A DNA stretch of 64,000 nucleotides from Allium sativum (GCA_030737875.1 JASFAX010000020.1:33184688-33248687); one strand, 5' to 3'; shown: positions 1-12,460, counted from the stretch's first letter. The notes: a model not told the origin generated them from the letters alone. Made by a program: numbers and translations.

Positions 1-500
1 CTCATCTCAATTATTACCAAATCGAATTCCATTCAATTCCAATTTAATACATTAAATTAGAAAACTTTACTTTGGAAAATTTTCATTAAATCTTCATAAA
101 AAGATTTATAAATTCCAAATCATAACTTCACTATCAATCGGGTTAAAGAACTCATGTTATTTAAAACATCATTCATGATAAACCCAAAGTCCAATTTGAT
201 ATAAATATAAGGCTATGAATTGAAATAATATCAGCTTATATTCAACATCAAATTCTGAAACCAACAAATATCGTATTAGGAATAACGATATATATATATA
301 TATATATCTTCCAAATTCGTCAACAATATCCGTATAATCGCGAAATCCAATATTGAAATATTCGAAGATTATTTCCATTTCAATACATTCCAATTTATTT
401 GTTGGAAAATTTTGGTTATTTCAAAAACCATTAGCAAATCCAATTTATTCATTTGTAAAATTATTAAAAATAAGTGGAATAGTGGCAAGGCCTTTAAATT

Positions 501-554
<54 letters not shown>

Positions 555-879
555 CATTGCATATATATAATTTTACATCACATATATTTTTATTTTAAAT
601 CACATATATATTTGTTTTCATATCACAAATATATAAAATTTTCACATCGCATACATATATATATATTTTACATCACATATATACATGTATTTATTTTGCA
701 TTTCAACATCACAAACAAAATACAATCAATTAAATCGTCGATGGTCCGTGGACGAGGGAGGTGAGCTAACAGGCACCATATACAATTTATAATTATTAAA
801 ACTAATAAAAATCAATACTGGCAATTTCTATACATTTACAGTTATAAAATAAATTTAATAACTATACAAAATTTTAGTG
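1..879. other. AT-rich non-coding stretch with microsatellites
   Basis: This stretch has no credible gene. It is very AT-rich and has two AT dinucleotide runs, near 288-306 and 503-547, followed by several short repeats of the form 'catatatat' plus 'tttcacat' between 550 and 690. The short open frames here mostly translate the AT runs and show no protein-family signature. It may be flank of the old LTR that follows, or unrelated old repeat. Confidence 0.6.
503..547. repeat. (AT)n microsatellite
   Basis: An uninterrupted AT dinucleotide run of about 45 bases, read directly from the sequence. Its length is probably polymorphic. No function is implied. Confidence 0.95.
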
Positions 880-3800
880 AGAGAATTCTCACATTGGGAT
901 CCACCCCGTCAGTCTTTAATTGATGATTTTTATTTTTGGAACTAAATTAAACAGGCGTTTAATTTAGCCCAAAAACAAACTAGCTTGAAATTAGTCCTAA
1001 TCAGTTCCATGTTGAACAGCTCATCGAGACAAGTCCAACGCATTTTGAATCGTCGGATTTGGACCTCGTATGAAGGAGATATGGTCATTTTAAACATGGC
1101 TTATATAAATTAAAATAATAATTAAATAATTAATTACATTCTCTCACTCCCCGTAATCGCTCTTCCTCTTCCTCTTGTTTACGCTCCTTGTAAACGCATG
1201 AACAAAAAATCATGCTGCCTCACTCTCAAATCGCACGCCTCCATAATAACCGTAACCCCTATCCAATAGCACCACGTCGAATGCCTTCATCAAAGCCTTC
1301 TCCGCCCACCACCATGTAAAAGTCGAAATCCGCAATAGCCCCAAAATTTTGTGTGAACACATGAGATTTGAGCTCTAAAATCATCCACCACGATCAACAA
1401 TTTCCGATCTTAATCGTTCATTTTATAGATCTCGCCATTCTCTATGATTTTCTTTTAATAAGATTGATGAATTAGTTTGTGGATTGAGGGATTTTGGGGG
1501 AAAAATTCGCGAGCTTCACTGCCCTTGAATTGAGAAGGATGATGTATTAAAGAAAGCTGACCACGGCCTTAGTTCTATGGGGTTTTGACATGGCTATTTA
1601 TACTATTTTCATTTTATTTAATTCCAATAATACGTGTTTTTACACTTGAATTCCAAATAAAACCCAATGACCTTTGTTACTAACCAAATACCCTCATTCT
1701 GAATACAATGGGATATGTTTCGTAAGCCAATTCTATCGCTTCGATCAGTTTTTATCAAAATTAAAATATAAATCAATATAAATTGAATTTAAACGTACAT
1801 TTTAATTTACCGGGGCCACATACTGACTCCAAAAATTACCGGTAAATAAATCTAGCTTTATTTTGATGATACGGTCCTAAAAAAATTAATTTCGGCGAAT
1901 TTGGAGATTGTTTGAAAAATGGCCCTTTTCCAGTCGATTAAATTCAAACTGAAATAACCAAACACATTTAAATACACTGCGCTCACAATTGATTCCAAAA
2001 ATTATGAAAATTGGAATTAGACTATAATTTGACATTCCAGACCCAACAAAAGTGGTTTCGTCGAAAATGGAGGTCGTTTGCAAAACGACTATTTTTAGGA
2101 GCTATATATTATATTATATTATATATAAATTCCATAGCGAATATTTTAAATTTTAAATTGGACATAACTTTCAATTTATATAAAGAAATCTGAATTTTTC
2201 ACATTCAATAGAAAGATATTACGAAACAGATTCTAACGTTTCTGGTTTTTCTAAAATCCAATTTATTTTGAATTATGTACATTCAATTGAAATTAGAAAT
2301 CGAATTATCAAACTACCGTACCATTTCAAGTTCGTTTTATAATTAAAATAAATTTATACGTTCTAACTTTGATTTAAATAAAGTTTTAGTCGTTATTATT
2401 AAAAACTAAGAATTTTAAATATTCAAAATCATTTAAAATAGCTAAAAAAAATATTGGTTCAGAAATTCCGTGTTGTTTTACGGAACCCATGCGATCGAAT
2501 GGGTATTTTGATTTAGGAGTTTATGGAAAAATTGACGATATAGGTTTTATAGAGGAGGGCCAGGGGAGTTGATCTATGGTCGTGCAGGTCGTAATTTGGT
2601 CGGAAGAGGTGGTAGTTTATGTTTTAAGGCTCAAAAAGTGTTTCGGTTGGTGGCTTGGCAGTGGCAAAGGGCGACCACTGAAGTTAACCAGTCTTGGGGA
2701 GGAAGGTGTTGCCGGAGATAACAGGGCCAATGTTGGTAGTCTGGTGCCTTCTGGTGGTCGGAGTTGCGAGCTTCGGTTGGTCAAAGTTCAAGCGTTTTGG
2801 GTTCGATTCGAACGGGTTTACTGTAGCGTGTAGAATGAGGGAGCGTGAAGAAGGATTCTAAGATCTGACTTGGTATTATTTTAAAATTAATATTTTATTT
2901 AACTTATATATATCTCGATCAACTTCTAACGCTAATAAATTTTCATATGAGCTCCAATTGACACGCGGTTTGTTGCGTTCGAATCATATCGACGAGCTCT
3001 TCGCGATGACACCGATTTGGACAGATTTTGAGACAGTTAAATTTTGGGCTAAATTTTGGATTCCAATCTAGTTTGAAATTAAGGTGAGTGATTAAACCCA
3101 CTCACACCAAACTAAAATATTTGACTGTTAGTTAAATTGAACTCATGATATGATTGTATTGTCTGCTGTTTGATTGTTTAAATTGCTTATTTATGTTAAA
3201 TCTGCATTGACTGTATCATTTAATTTAACTGTTATAAAATTTGTACAGTTTGAATTTAATTTCTAGTTTAAAATCTCATACATGTTGGCTAGTACACAGA
3301 TATTATACTGAACTATTTATATGTGCTAATTTTGATGGATGCCTTGAATTTATATATTCAATGTATTGATATGTATTCATCTTGTTATCGACATTGTTAC
3401 ATATGTTACAGATTTTGCTGGTTAATCCCAACCAACACCTTAGATGTTACGGGCATCAAATAAACTCGGGGCTAATCATTAAAATAAATTAAGAATGTAG
3501 GTTGAAATGATAAATACCAATGACCCTGATTTGGATTGAAATGATATATATCCTTTCCCAAAATACTAAAATTAAATATTAAGTATTAGTTGGCCATAGG
3601 ATAGAAAAATATATACGGACACTGGTTGGATAAATAAAAACTATTTTTAACCTTAAATTCTGAAATATTGTTTTAAGAGATAATGAATGATATTATTAAT
3701 TGATTTTCTTTGAATTTGAACTTTGAGATTTGAAATTTGAAATTTGAAATTTTAATCAATTCATAAACGTGAATAACTGAAGTTGAAACTGAAATGATTA

Positions 3801-4414
3801 TAAAATATAAATTTATCGAAATTGAATCTTTGACATTTACTTTAAACTAACTTGATTTATAGTAATAATTGAATTGTGAACTCGAGATTTTTATAAATGA
3901 ATTATTCAAAATGAGAATTATAATTGAAATTCAATTATTTGAATCAAATTATTAAATCGAACTATTTGAAATCGAACTGTTGAATCTAATTGAAAGATAA
4001 ATGGGAAGTCAAATCCTTTTGAATTAAGATTTCGAAATTTAGTTGATTGATTTGAAACTGAAATATGATTTCCAGTTGGTTAAATTTTATAGAAAAGTAG
4101 TTATTTCAAATAAACCATTTTTAATAATTAAACATTTATTTTGTAAGCTATTTTATATTTTAACTATATATTTATTCAAAATCTAAAAATTCTATTTTAA
4201 ATACAAATTATTTATTTTCAAACTATTTGAATTATGTATCTAAACTATTTTACATATATTTTTAAATTTTTTAATATTCATTTTATTTAAAAGATGGAAT
4301 TGTATCAATATTTTAAATTAATTTAAATGTAGATTTTATGATGAATAATATTCTCTCTTAAATATTGAAATGTTCTATATGAAAATCTGATATTTTGTTA
4401 TGAAGTATAAATAT
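880..4414 (+). mobile_element. old LTR, element E, left part (interrupted by element B)
   Basis: Probable degenerate long LTR of a Ty3/gypsy-type element on the + strand. Near 1030-1090 there is a U3-like signature (a run around 'ggacctcgtatgaaggag') resembling the 'gagtccgtatgacc' motif in the U3 of elements A and B. A splice-donor-like AAGGTGAGTG lies near 3080. The sequence resumes at 15084 after element B and ends in a U5-like terminus, 'cggatgttaca', at 16225, resembling the LTR end of element D. The left boundary is not clear; 880 is approximate. No coding sequence is visible. It could instead be a composite of several scraps. Confidence 0.4.
4410..4414. repeat. target-site duplication of element B, left copy (AATAT)
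   Basis: AATAT immediately precedes the TGTGACAACCC start of the left LTR and matches 15084-15088 after the right LTR exactly. Five bases is the usual duplication made by gypsy integrases. This fixes both ends of element B. Confidence 0.9.
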
Positions 4415-4653
4415 TGTGACAACCCGGATTTTTTTACAACATGCTAAGACAAGAATCAAGGCAGAATTTAATTATAAATTCTGAATTAGGAGAAACGGGT
4501 TGCGCCATTGCGTTCGTCTCGGAAAAATACGCGAAATAGAGTCCGAGTTTTCGAAAATTGGAGTCTGTATGACCAAATTATGGCCCGTCAAAGTTTACAG
4601 AAAAATTCAAGTCCAAAAACAGTTCGAAATTCAAATCTGGAGCCAAACGAACA

Positions 4654-4746
4654 GGGCGGGAAAATTCCCGCCCAAGCCCCAGGTCGACTGGGGTGTCTAC
4701 ACGCCCAGGGGGCAGGTCGACTGCCCAGTCGACACGAGTGTCGACC
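4654..4746 (+). promoter_or_regulatory. U3 module: E2F-like inverted repeat plus GTCGAC cluster (element B 5' LTR)
   Basis: At 4654-4673 the arms GGGCGGGAA and TTCCCGCCC face each other across two A residues. TTCCCGCC fits the E2F consensus. Directly downstream, 4683-4746 carries four GTCGAC hexamers in a GC-rich block inside an otherwise AT-rich LTR. The module lies about 205 bases upstream of the TATA box at 4880. The same pairing occurs in elements A and C. A regulatory role is inferred, not shown. Confidence 0.55.
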
Positions 4747-4879
4747 TGGGTGGTCCGACCACTTGGGCCTGGGTGCACATGACTTGTTCCTCAAGACATG
4801 TTTAATGGGCCTGTGACGGATTTTGAGGGCTCAGATCTATCCTAGGGTTTATCCTATGGGCTCAACTACTCCTAATCTC

Positions 4880-4887
4880 TATAAAAA
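4880..4887 (+). promoter_or_regulatory. TATA box of element B 5' LTR
   Basis: TATAAAAA in the context 'ctctataaaaacaccctagg', about 465 bases into the LTR and conserved in the other LTR at 11149-11156. Transcription would start about 30 bases downstream, leaving a leader of nearly 3.9 kb before the primer site. Confidence 0.6.
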
Positions 4888-5436
4888 CACCCTAGGACCT
4901 AACCTAAATTACTAAAAATCATTCTAGCAACTAAGTGCTGCCAAAATCTATCTTGATCATGGCCTCCATCTCCAACTACAAGGGCTTATGCATTCAAATC
5001 GGATTCAAATCAAAAGGTGCAAGCTTTCTACACCAAATCGAGAAGGGATCAACGTTGCTACGCCAGTTGCATGACGATTCTTCAACAAAGGAGCCACCTT
5101 TCTTCGTCAAGATGATGCATGATCCTTCCCTAAGCCTCGCTAGTTAAGTTCTAGCTACTTGTAGATTCTAACGGTGGTTCTAATGTGACATGAAATAAAA
5201 TGCGATGAAACATAAGTATGCTAGCCTATGTGAACCTAACTTTGCCCCTTTTCTATGATCTATGACCTTGGGCTAAGTTTTAGCCACTTAATCATGCCAC
5301 TCATGTTATGTTTAGCCTAGTTTATCTTGCAAGTTTGAATCTTTATCTATGGAATGTTAGCATGAACCTTTGGGAACCATTTGACTTGTAAAACATTGGC
5401 AAAGACTTGACTTTGGGGCTTATGCATGTAAATGAA

Positions 5437-5612
5437 CCCAAGCCCCTTATGTTATCATGCATGTTTGTGGCCAAATTCCCTTACGATACTATGCATGTTT
5501 GAGGCCAAAAACCCCTTATGATGCTATGCATATTTTGAGGCCAAACCCCTTATGATACCATGCATGTTTGTGGCCAATCCCTTTTTGGCATCGTGCATGT
5601 TTTGAGGCCAAT
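5437..5612 (+). repeat. tandem repeat of about 38 bp in element B 5' LTR
   Basis: About five diverged units, each with 'ccccttatgatac' and 'atgcatgtttgaggcca' or close variants. The same block recurs at about 11706-11880 in the other LTR. Non-coding. Confidence 0.8.
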
Positions 5613-6190
5613 ATGTAGCATAGTATCCTTACTATGTTGACTCGCTTTTACTTGGGTTGGAAACACGATTTGGGGTAGGTTAGACGAGCGTGATTATGAC
5701 ATGATAATTTGACATGGGATTTCATGAAAATATGACACTCATGATACACCTAAATGTGGACATGACATGTGGGGTGGACATGGGACTTGAAACTAGACAC
5801 GTAGGGGTTGTAAGTGTAATATGACACTAGACCAAATATGAAAGCGGCCAACTCGAGGTTGGGTTGAGTTTGTAGCATAAATATACCCGGACCCGCCCGG
5901 CTTAACTAGTGGCTACAAACAATAGGACCCAATGTGAGTAGTTTGTCATATAGCACTTAAGACCCGAGGTTAGACTAGGTTGTGGTGTAAAGCTGCCCGG
6001 ACCCGCCCGGCTTAACTAGTAACCACAACAAAGTCTAATGTGAGAGGTTGGGGTGCATTAATCTAAGTAATGCCACATGAAAAGGTTAAGTAATTTTGAC
6101 TAATGACGCTTAACCAATATGACATGAATGGGTAGGTTAAGTGGAACCGGACTTGATTTCTTAATGACACTTAACCATATAAGACAATTA

Positions 6191-6890
6191 GGGGATGGGG
6201 TTAAGTAATTTACACTTAACTAATCCGACTTGGTAATTAGATAGGGTTAAGTAACTGAGACTTAACTAATCTAAACACGGTAATTAGATGGGGTTAAGTA
6301 ACTTAGACTTAACTAATCTAAACACGGTAATTAGATGGGGTTAAGTAACCTACACTTAACTAATCTAAACACGGTAATTCGATGGGGTTAAGTTAAACAC
6401 TTAACCAATCTAAACTTGGTAATTCAATGAGGTTAAGTAACCAATACTTAACCAACTTAACATGATAATTTAATGGGGTTAAGTAACTTATACTTAACCA
6501 ATTATACATGATGATTTGATGAGGTTAAGTAACCTATACTTAACCAATCTAATATGTGGACCTGATTGAGTTAAGTCACAAGACCTTTTAAATATACTTA
6601 ACCGTTGTAATACAATTAGTGGATGGGGTTAAGCTAACCCATACTTAACCAATCCGACTCGATAATCTGATGGGATTAAGATAATCTATGCTTAATCAAT
6701 CTAACACGACAATCTGATAGGGTTAAGACAAATAAATACTTAACCAATTTGACTTGATAGGGTTAAGTCATGAGCTTCTTGGTATACTTAACCAACTTGT
6801 AGGGCTAAGCCTTGAACTTAAATACTTAGCCAATCTTGACATGATTCGTAGGCGGGTTAAGTCATGAACTTGAATGACAACACTTAACCC
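6191..6890 (+). repeat. 46-47 bp tandem repeat with internal dyads in element B 5' LTR
   Basis: About eight regular units followed by degenerate ones. Each unit has GGTTAAGTA followed a few bases later by TACTTAAC(C), so each can form its own short hairpin, then a spacer such as 'taatctaaacacggtaattagatg'. The later units drift in length and sequence. The same array is at about 12461-13150. Related 'ggttaagt/acttaacc' words occur in the LTRs of A and C. Confidence 0.85.
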
Positions 6891-8812
6891 ATTAGACAAA
6901 ACCCTAGCTCAGGGGACTAGGTTGAAAATCGCAGTTAACAAGGATAGTGGGTAGAGAAGCTAAGTGGTAAACCTTAGTTAAGGATAACTAAGTGATAATT
7001 CTTAGTCAAGGAAATTGGACCAGTTCACAGACGGATAAGTAACCTGATACGGTAAGTCATCGCTTAAACAAATACACGAGGCGGAGCAATATCTGATCTA
7101 GATAAAGGCTCCAACGAACCGGGTAACGAAGCGGAAGCTTCGGGGGACGTGAGGATACTCTTGGTATCCCTCTGTGAGGTTGCAGATGATCCGCCTGGGC
7201 TCACAAGAGGTTAAGGTCTGCAGTAGAAGAACCAAGAGTATGCCTTGATTGCTATGCGAGCGACCAAAAGACTGGGATGGATTAGCGTGGAGTCGACGAT
7301 TCTTGTTCTTGCCCTGGATAGCGCGTCGTCGACTACCTACCATCTTTAGTCAATCGTGTACGAACGGAAAGGCAGAGAACTCCCAACAGACCATGTTCTT
7401 GCTATCGAGTCATGGGTGAGGATGGCCAATAGGAAAGTGGGGCATAGTGTGGGCCGGGATGTAGTTCTCATACATGATTTTTCTTGGGTTGCCTTTCAGT
7501 AGTTGAGGGAGGGGTCACGTGGGACCATAGCCATGGATACAAAAACAGACCTTGATATCTGCATCAACAGACGACATAAAGCTCCTGACCGAGTTCCGTA
7601 TTTCTCGATTTGCCCTGGCACGGAACTCGGATGGCACATTGAGATACATGTGCGTCTAGACATGGAAAACGATTCACGATACATACGTGGGATAAAGGGC
7701 GTGGTTGACGGGTGGCATAATCCCTAGTGGCCCTAGGTGGCTTGAACCCAAACCGAGACACGGAAACGTTCATTAGGTAGCATAATCCCTAGTGGTCCTA
7801 GGTGGCATAAATCCTAAGCGAGCACGCGATAGTTCATGGTAAGAAAACATAACCAGATCAAGGGTAGCAGTCCAAAACAACATCAACGATAAAATGGTAC
7901 TACGTTGAGGTGGTATGGATTTACATGGGAAAGCCCGTACGGCCTACGGCAAAGGACTGAACTTATACATGGAAAGAAACATACGAGTTGGGAAAACCTA
8001 CATATGCTATATATTAGGTTGACATGGACCATTACATGACATTGGGCTAGGGACATTCATAGTTAATACATGACGCGGGTTGGGATACTAGTACGAGAGG
8101 TGCAGAGCAAATATACATGTTAGAACCATGAGAAATATACTTGATAGTAACCTCGGGATGTCATACATGATAGATACCTTGGGATAGTATACTTGATAAA
8201 GACATGACGATGTGATACCTTGACTTATCTTGACACCGTAGTTTATCATGATACCTTAGTTTATCTTGATACAGTAGTTCAGCCTGTTATCTTGGTTTAG
8301 CTTATCTATCTTGTAGTCATCCTTATGTTTACTTTCAGTTTATGCATGTCATGTTACCTTTACCTGTTTTTATACTGGAAGTAGATAGGACTTACCAGTC
8401 TTTATGACTGACCCCGTTTTCCTTTGCCTCTTTGTCTTTTGTTTCCCTCCCTCCCCCCCTCCCCCAGATTTTCAGGGAGGAAATGCTGTTGTTTAGTTCA
8501 GACCTCTTTTGCTTGAAGGTCATCATGTATAGCTTGGTCTTATCTTGGCTATGGCTGCTTCACCGCTTTATTTTGGGGAATAATTTAGGAAAAGGTTTTA
8601 TGCTTCTTTACTATTACAAGACATGTTTTGATGTATTCTAATATAAAAGGCTTTAGACCTTATTTTATAAGGTAATGAAATTTGATTTACTTCCACTGTT
8701 TTATATATGTTATGTCTTGTAATATTTCTGTGCATGTTTACCTCGATAATGCTTCACCAAACCTAGTGCATTCCCTTTGTGAGTGACCCTAGCCGAGGTG
8801 GGGTGTTACATT

Positions 8813-8823
8813 TGGTATCAGAG
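8813..8823 (+). promoter_or_regulatory. primer binding site of element B (tRNA-Met)
   Basis: TGGTATCAGAG starts two bases after the LTR end. It is complementary to the 3' end of plant initiator tRNA-Met and would prime minus-strand synthesis. Pairing weakens after the first 11 bases. Confidence 0.85.
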
Positions 8824-9495
8824 TAGAAGGTTACCGACTGGGCAAATGTTTTTAAAACCTTCTGAAAACTATTTGAGAAACTGTTTACAAAGAAGCATTT
8901 TTCAAGAAAAGTTTTTTTAAAGGCTATTCCCCAAAAGCCATTAGCACTATGCTTTGTTTCCTTGATTGAACCTCTTTTCCTTTCTTTCCTCCATCTGTAG
9001 TCACAGTAGTTTTAACTGCGACTAATCCTTGTCTAGCTACGTAAGTGTTTTCCCGTGCGACGGAGGAAGTTCTCGAGAGACCTGTTACCGAAGTTATAAG
9101 AAGGGATAATAAGAGCAAGGATAAAGGACACGAGCTTAAGAATAAGCAACTTGTTCGTATGGCTTGATCCACAAAGAAAGATAAGGACAAGATCAGCAAG
9201 AGTGCAATTGTATGCTCTCATTTCTAGCGTACCTAAGAGGAATGGTACCATTTCTGTTAAAGGCTTAGCCTTTCTTTTCTATCGTCCCGTCTAGACTTCG
9301 TTTTGATCGTCGCATCATTTAAGTCTGCTTCGATAGTTAAGTCTCTGCACCTTAGTACTAACATGGTAGAAGATCCCACTTTTGTCCCAAAATCTGGTTG
9401 GAGAGTCGGTCCATTTATTCATGACTTGTTTGGAATTGAGAGTGTAAATGCCAAGTGTTGAGATTAGAAGCAATGCTTCTATTGTTGAGCTATGG
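8824..9495 (+). other. element B interior, former leader and gag region, no gene
   Basis: There is no open frame of note. A lysine-rich stretch can be read with stops near 9090-9220 and may be a remnant of the basic tail of Gag, by analogy with element A's lysine/asparagine-rich linker before its zinc knuckles. No CCHC motif is visible, so this is only a possibility. Confidence 0.35.
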
Positions 9496-9730
9496 ATGGA
9501 TTCTAGGGATGAAGTGGTTATCCAGTAAGGGATGCCATTCTCGGTTTTGAAAGGAGGGTAGTTAAACTCTTAACTTGCCTTGGTAATACCCTCGAAGTCT
9601 CGTGTAACCTTTTGGGTTCTGTCATGGTTAGTTACCTAGAATCTCTTGATGCATTTATCGGAAATCTCTGATCCAATCGAGTAACGTTCGCCAATAAGAC
9701 GGATGGTTCATTCCGCTTGAGCATGGGTTA
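9496..9730 (+). pseudogene. remnant of gypsy pol: protease-RT linker joined to start of RT
   Basis: In one + frame, 9508-9654 reads as a broken match to the region just after the protease in element A. Residues such as RVVKLLTCLGNTLEVSCN and SYLESLD can be matched to A's [18 protein letters not shown] and CYLESLD. At 9685-9730 a second short match (NKTDGSFRL, compared with A's TKADGSLRL) marks the start of the RT domain, so the roughly 75 residues between them in A are deleted here. There are several stops. No function is possible. Confidence 0.6.
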
Positions 9731-9989
9731 TAGGAATCACCCTAGTAAGTGCACGTGGTAACATGGATAGGCATCGGTAAACGAGATCCAGAATTCACTA
9801 GTGAATTTTGGAGAGCTTGCATGAGTACGCAGATATGGTTAAGCCAAGTATACTAGGGAAAGAATAAGTGAAAGTGGAACGAGAGGCGATAGTGAAATGA
9901 GTTTCAACTCATACCTTGGAAATAGGAATCAAGGAGCTACGAAATCATGAAGTCAAAGGCGGTCAAGGCACAATGGAATTAAGCTCATG

Positions 9990-10175
9990 GAAATACGGCT
10001 TAGACGCGCGCATCATGTCTCTTTTAAGAGTATATCTTTGATCCTTGGTTCTCCTGTAGAGCTTGCTTGCATGCTATCGCTTGGTGGATATCCTCTCGGT
10101 CATGTTTCTGTTACAAACCCCGTAAGGAGTTTGTCTTGTTTATCTCCTCGATCTTATCTTGGGAACCTTAGATAG
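9990..10175 (+). pseudogene. possible protease-region remnant, out of order
   Basis: An open stretch with weak similarity to the segment that follows the aspartic protease active site in element A (a VTNPV word compared with A's VSNPI, preceded by RAHHVSF compared with GASHSF). In an intact element this would precede the 9496-9730 piece, but here it follows it. That implies rearrangement, or a chance match. Confidence is low because only short words agree. Confidence 0.3.
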
Positions 10176-10660
10176 AACTCTATGGATGTAAACATTTATT
10201 TGAAACATGTTATTATTGATATGGTTGCAAATGCTTGCAAGTGTTTGCTCGTGGATGCGCGAATACACATTAGATACTAGATTGACGCGGTCACGTTTCA
10301 TGTTGCATATGCACGAGTATTTGTACTTGTTTATGGATGAAATTGAATATGTTACCATGTGGATGTTACATGTGGATGAATGCTTGTGAACACATATAGT
10401 GTTTATATGACTAGGACTACTTGCATACATGTTGGATTCATGGCACTAAACATATTTTGCATTAGAAAGATCATTCAGGCCTGATCATTAGCATTAGCTA
10501 AGGAGCATACACACACACACACACATGTTATGCATATGTTCATATGGCATTAGAAATCGTCTAAGGACAATGGTTACCTGTGGATGATGTTTTGAGTAGA
10601 TGGATGATGGATAGTAGGATACGTTCTTCCTAACTTGGAGATTTCGGGGACGAAATCCTT
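10176..10660 (+). other. element B 3' untranslated region
   Basis: Non-coding. From about 10520 to 10660 it resembles, in reverse orientation, the stretch between pol and the 3' LTR of element A (56620-56740). Shared words include 'gacaatggttacctgtggatgatg' and a track around 'atttcggggacgaaatcctt'. A CA microsatellite lies at 10506-10525. This homology ties B to the A family. Confidence 0.6.
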
Positions 10661-10674
10661 TAAGTTGGGGGGAA
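10661..10674 (+). promoter_or_regulatory. polypurine tract of element B
   Basis: A purine-rich run (taagttggggggaa) directly abuts the TGTGACAACCC of the 3' LTR, where plus-strand DNA synthesis would be primed. Element D has a similar tract (ttaagttgggaagaa) at the same place. Confidence 0.75.
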
Positions 10675-11148
10675 TGTGACAACCCGTATTTTTACAACAT
10701 GCTAAGACAAGAATCAAGACAGAATTTAATTATAAAATCTGAATCAGGAGAAACGGGTTGCGCCATTGCGTTCGTCTCGGAAAAATACGCGAAATAGAGT
10801 CCGAGTTTTCGAAAATCGGAGTCCGTATGACCAAATTATTGCCCGTCAAAGTTTTCAGAAAAATTCAAGTCCAAAAACAGTTCGAAATTCAAGTCTGGAG
10901 CCAAACGAACTGGGCGGAAAATTCCCGCCCAAGCCCCAGGTCGACTGGGGTGTCGACTGGGGAGTCGACACGCCCAGGGGGCAGGTCGACTGCCTAGTCG
11001 ACACGGGTGTCGACCTGGGTGGTCCGACCACTTAGGCCTGGGTGCACCTGACTTGTTCCTCAAGACATGTTTTATGGGCCTGTGACGGATTTTAAGGGCT
11101 CAGATCTATCCTAGGGTTTATCCTATGGCCTAAACTACTCCTAATCAC

Positions 11149-11156
11149 TATAAAAA
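11149..11156 (+). promoter_or_regulatory. TATA box of element B 3' LTR
   Basis: TATAAAAA in the same context as at 4880. From here transcription would read outward into the flank at 15084. Confidence 0.55.
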
Positions 11157-12460
11157 CACCCTAGGACCTAACCTAAATCACTAAAAATCATTCTAGCAAC
11201 TAAGTGCTGCCAAAATCTATCTTGATCATGGCCTCCATCTCCAACTCCCAGGGCTTATGCATTCAAATCAGATTCAAATCAAAAGGTGCAAGCTTTCTAC
11301 ACCAAATCGAGGAGGGATCAACGTTGCTACGCAATTTTCATGACGATTCTTCAATAAAGGAGCCACCTTTCTTCGTCAAGATGATGCATGATCCTTCCCT
11401 AAGCCTCGCTAGGTAAGTTCTAGCTACTTGTAGATTCTAACGGTGGTTCTAATGTGACATGGAATAAAATGCGATGAAACATAAGTATGCTAGCCTATGT
11501 GAACCTAACTTTGCCCCTTTTCTATGATCTATGACCTTGGGCTAAGTTTTAGCGACATAATCATGCCACTCATGTTATGTTTAACCTAGTTTATCTTGCA
11601 AATTTGAATCTTTATCTATGGAATGTTAGCATGAACCTTTGGGAACCATTTGACTTGAGAAACATTGGCAAAGACTTGACTTTGGGGCTTATGCATGTAA
11701 ATGAACCCAAGCCCCTTATGTTATCATGCATGTTTGTGGCCAAATCCCTTATGATACTATGCATGTTTGAGGCCAAAAACCCCTTATGATGCTATGCATA
11801 TTTTGAGGCCAAACCCCTTATGATACCATGCATGTTTGTGGCCAATCCCTTTTTGGCATCATGCATGTTTTGAGGCCAATATGTAGCATAGTATCCTTAC
11901 TATGTTGACTCACTTTTACTTGGGTTGGAAACACGATTTGGGGTAGGTTAGACGAGCGTGATTATGACATGATAATTTGACATGGGATTTCATGAAAATA
12001 TGACACTCATGATACACCTAAATGTGGACATGACATGTGGGGTAAACATGGGACTTGAAACTAGACACGTAGGGGTTGTAAGTGTAATATGACACTAGAC
12101 CAAACATGAAAGTGGCTAACTCGAGGTTGGGTTGAGTTTGTAGCATAAATCTACCCGAACCCGCCCGGCTTAACTAGTGGCTACAAACAATAGCACCCAA
12201 TGTGAGTAGTTGGTCAAATAGCACTTAAGACCCGAGGTTAGACTAGGTTGTGGTGTAAAGCTACCCGGACCCGCCCGGCTTAACTAGTAACCACAACAAA
12301 GTCTAATGTGAGAGGTTGGGGTGCATTAATCTAAGTAATGCCACATGAAAAGGTTAAGTAATTTTGACTAATGACACTTATCCGATATGACATGAATGGG
12401 TAGGTTAAGTGGAACCGGACTTGATTTCTTAATGACACTTAACCATATAAGACAATTAGG

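Larger units (their letters stand above)
4415..8810 (+). repeat. element B 5' LTR (4396 bp)
   Basis: Direct repeat of 10675-15083. It starts TGTGACAACCCGG and ends GTGTTACA directly before the primer site. It contains, in order, a GTCGAC-rich U3 module, a TATA box near 4880, a 38-bp tandem repeat near 5440-5612, a pair of about 100-bp repeats with 'acccgcccggcttaacta' near 5885-6035, a 46-47-bp tandem repeat block from 6191, and a pyrimidine/poly-C tract at 8442-8466 followed by AG. Short open frames inside it, some repeated in the 3' LTR, look like chance products of the repeat. Confidence 0.9.

Noticed and set aside
2576..2833. 85-codon open frame in GC-richer sequence
   Set aside because: No domain or hydrophobic pattern, and it lies in old LTR-like sequence. 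The frame is explained by local composition.
4500..4816. Overlapping open frames on both strands at the start of element B LTR
   Set aside because: They cover the GTCGAC module, lie upstream of the TATA box and are present on several frames at once, which is typical of GC-rich repeat and not of a gene.
6191..6890. Regularly spaced dyad repeats that could be mistaken for a CRISPR array
   Set aside because: The units are contiguous, diverged, lie inside a plant LTR and are duplicated with it. Spacers are not unique, and no cas gene is present.
8813..8823. tRNA-Met-like words as possible tRNA genes
   Set aside because: Only about 11-12 bases match and they are complementary to the tRNA 3' end, so they are primer sites and not genes.
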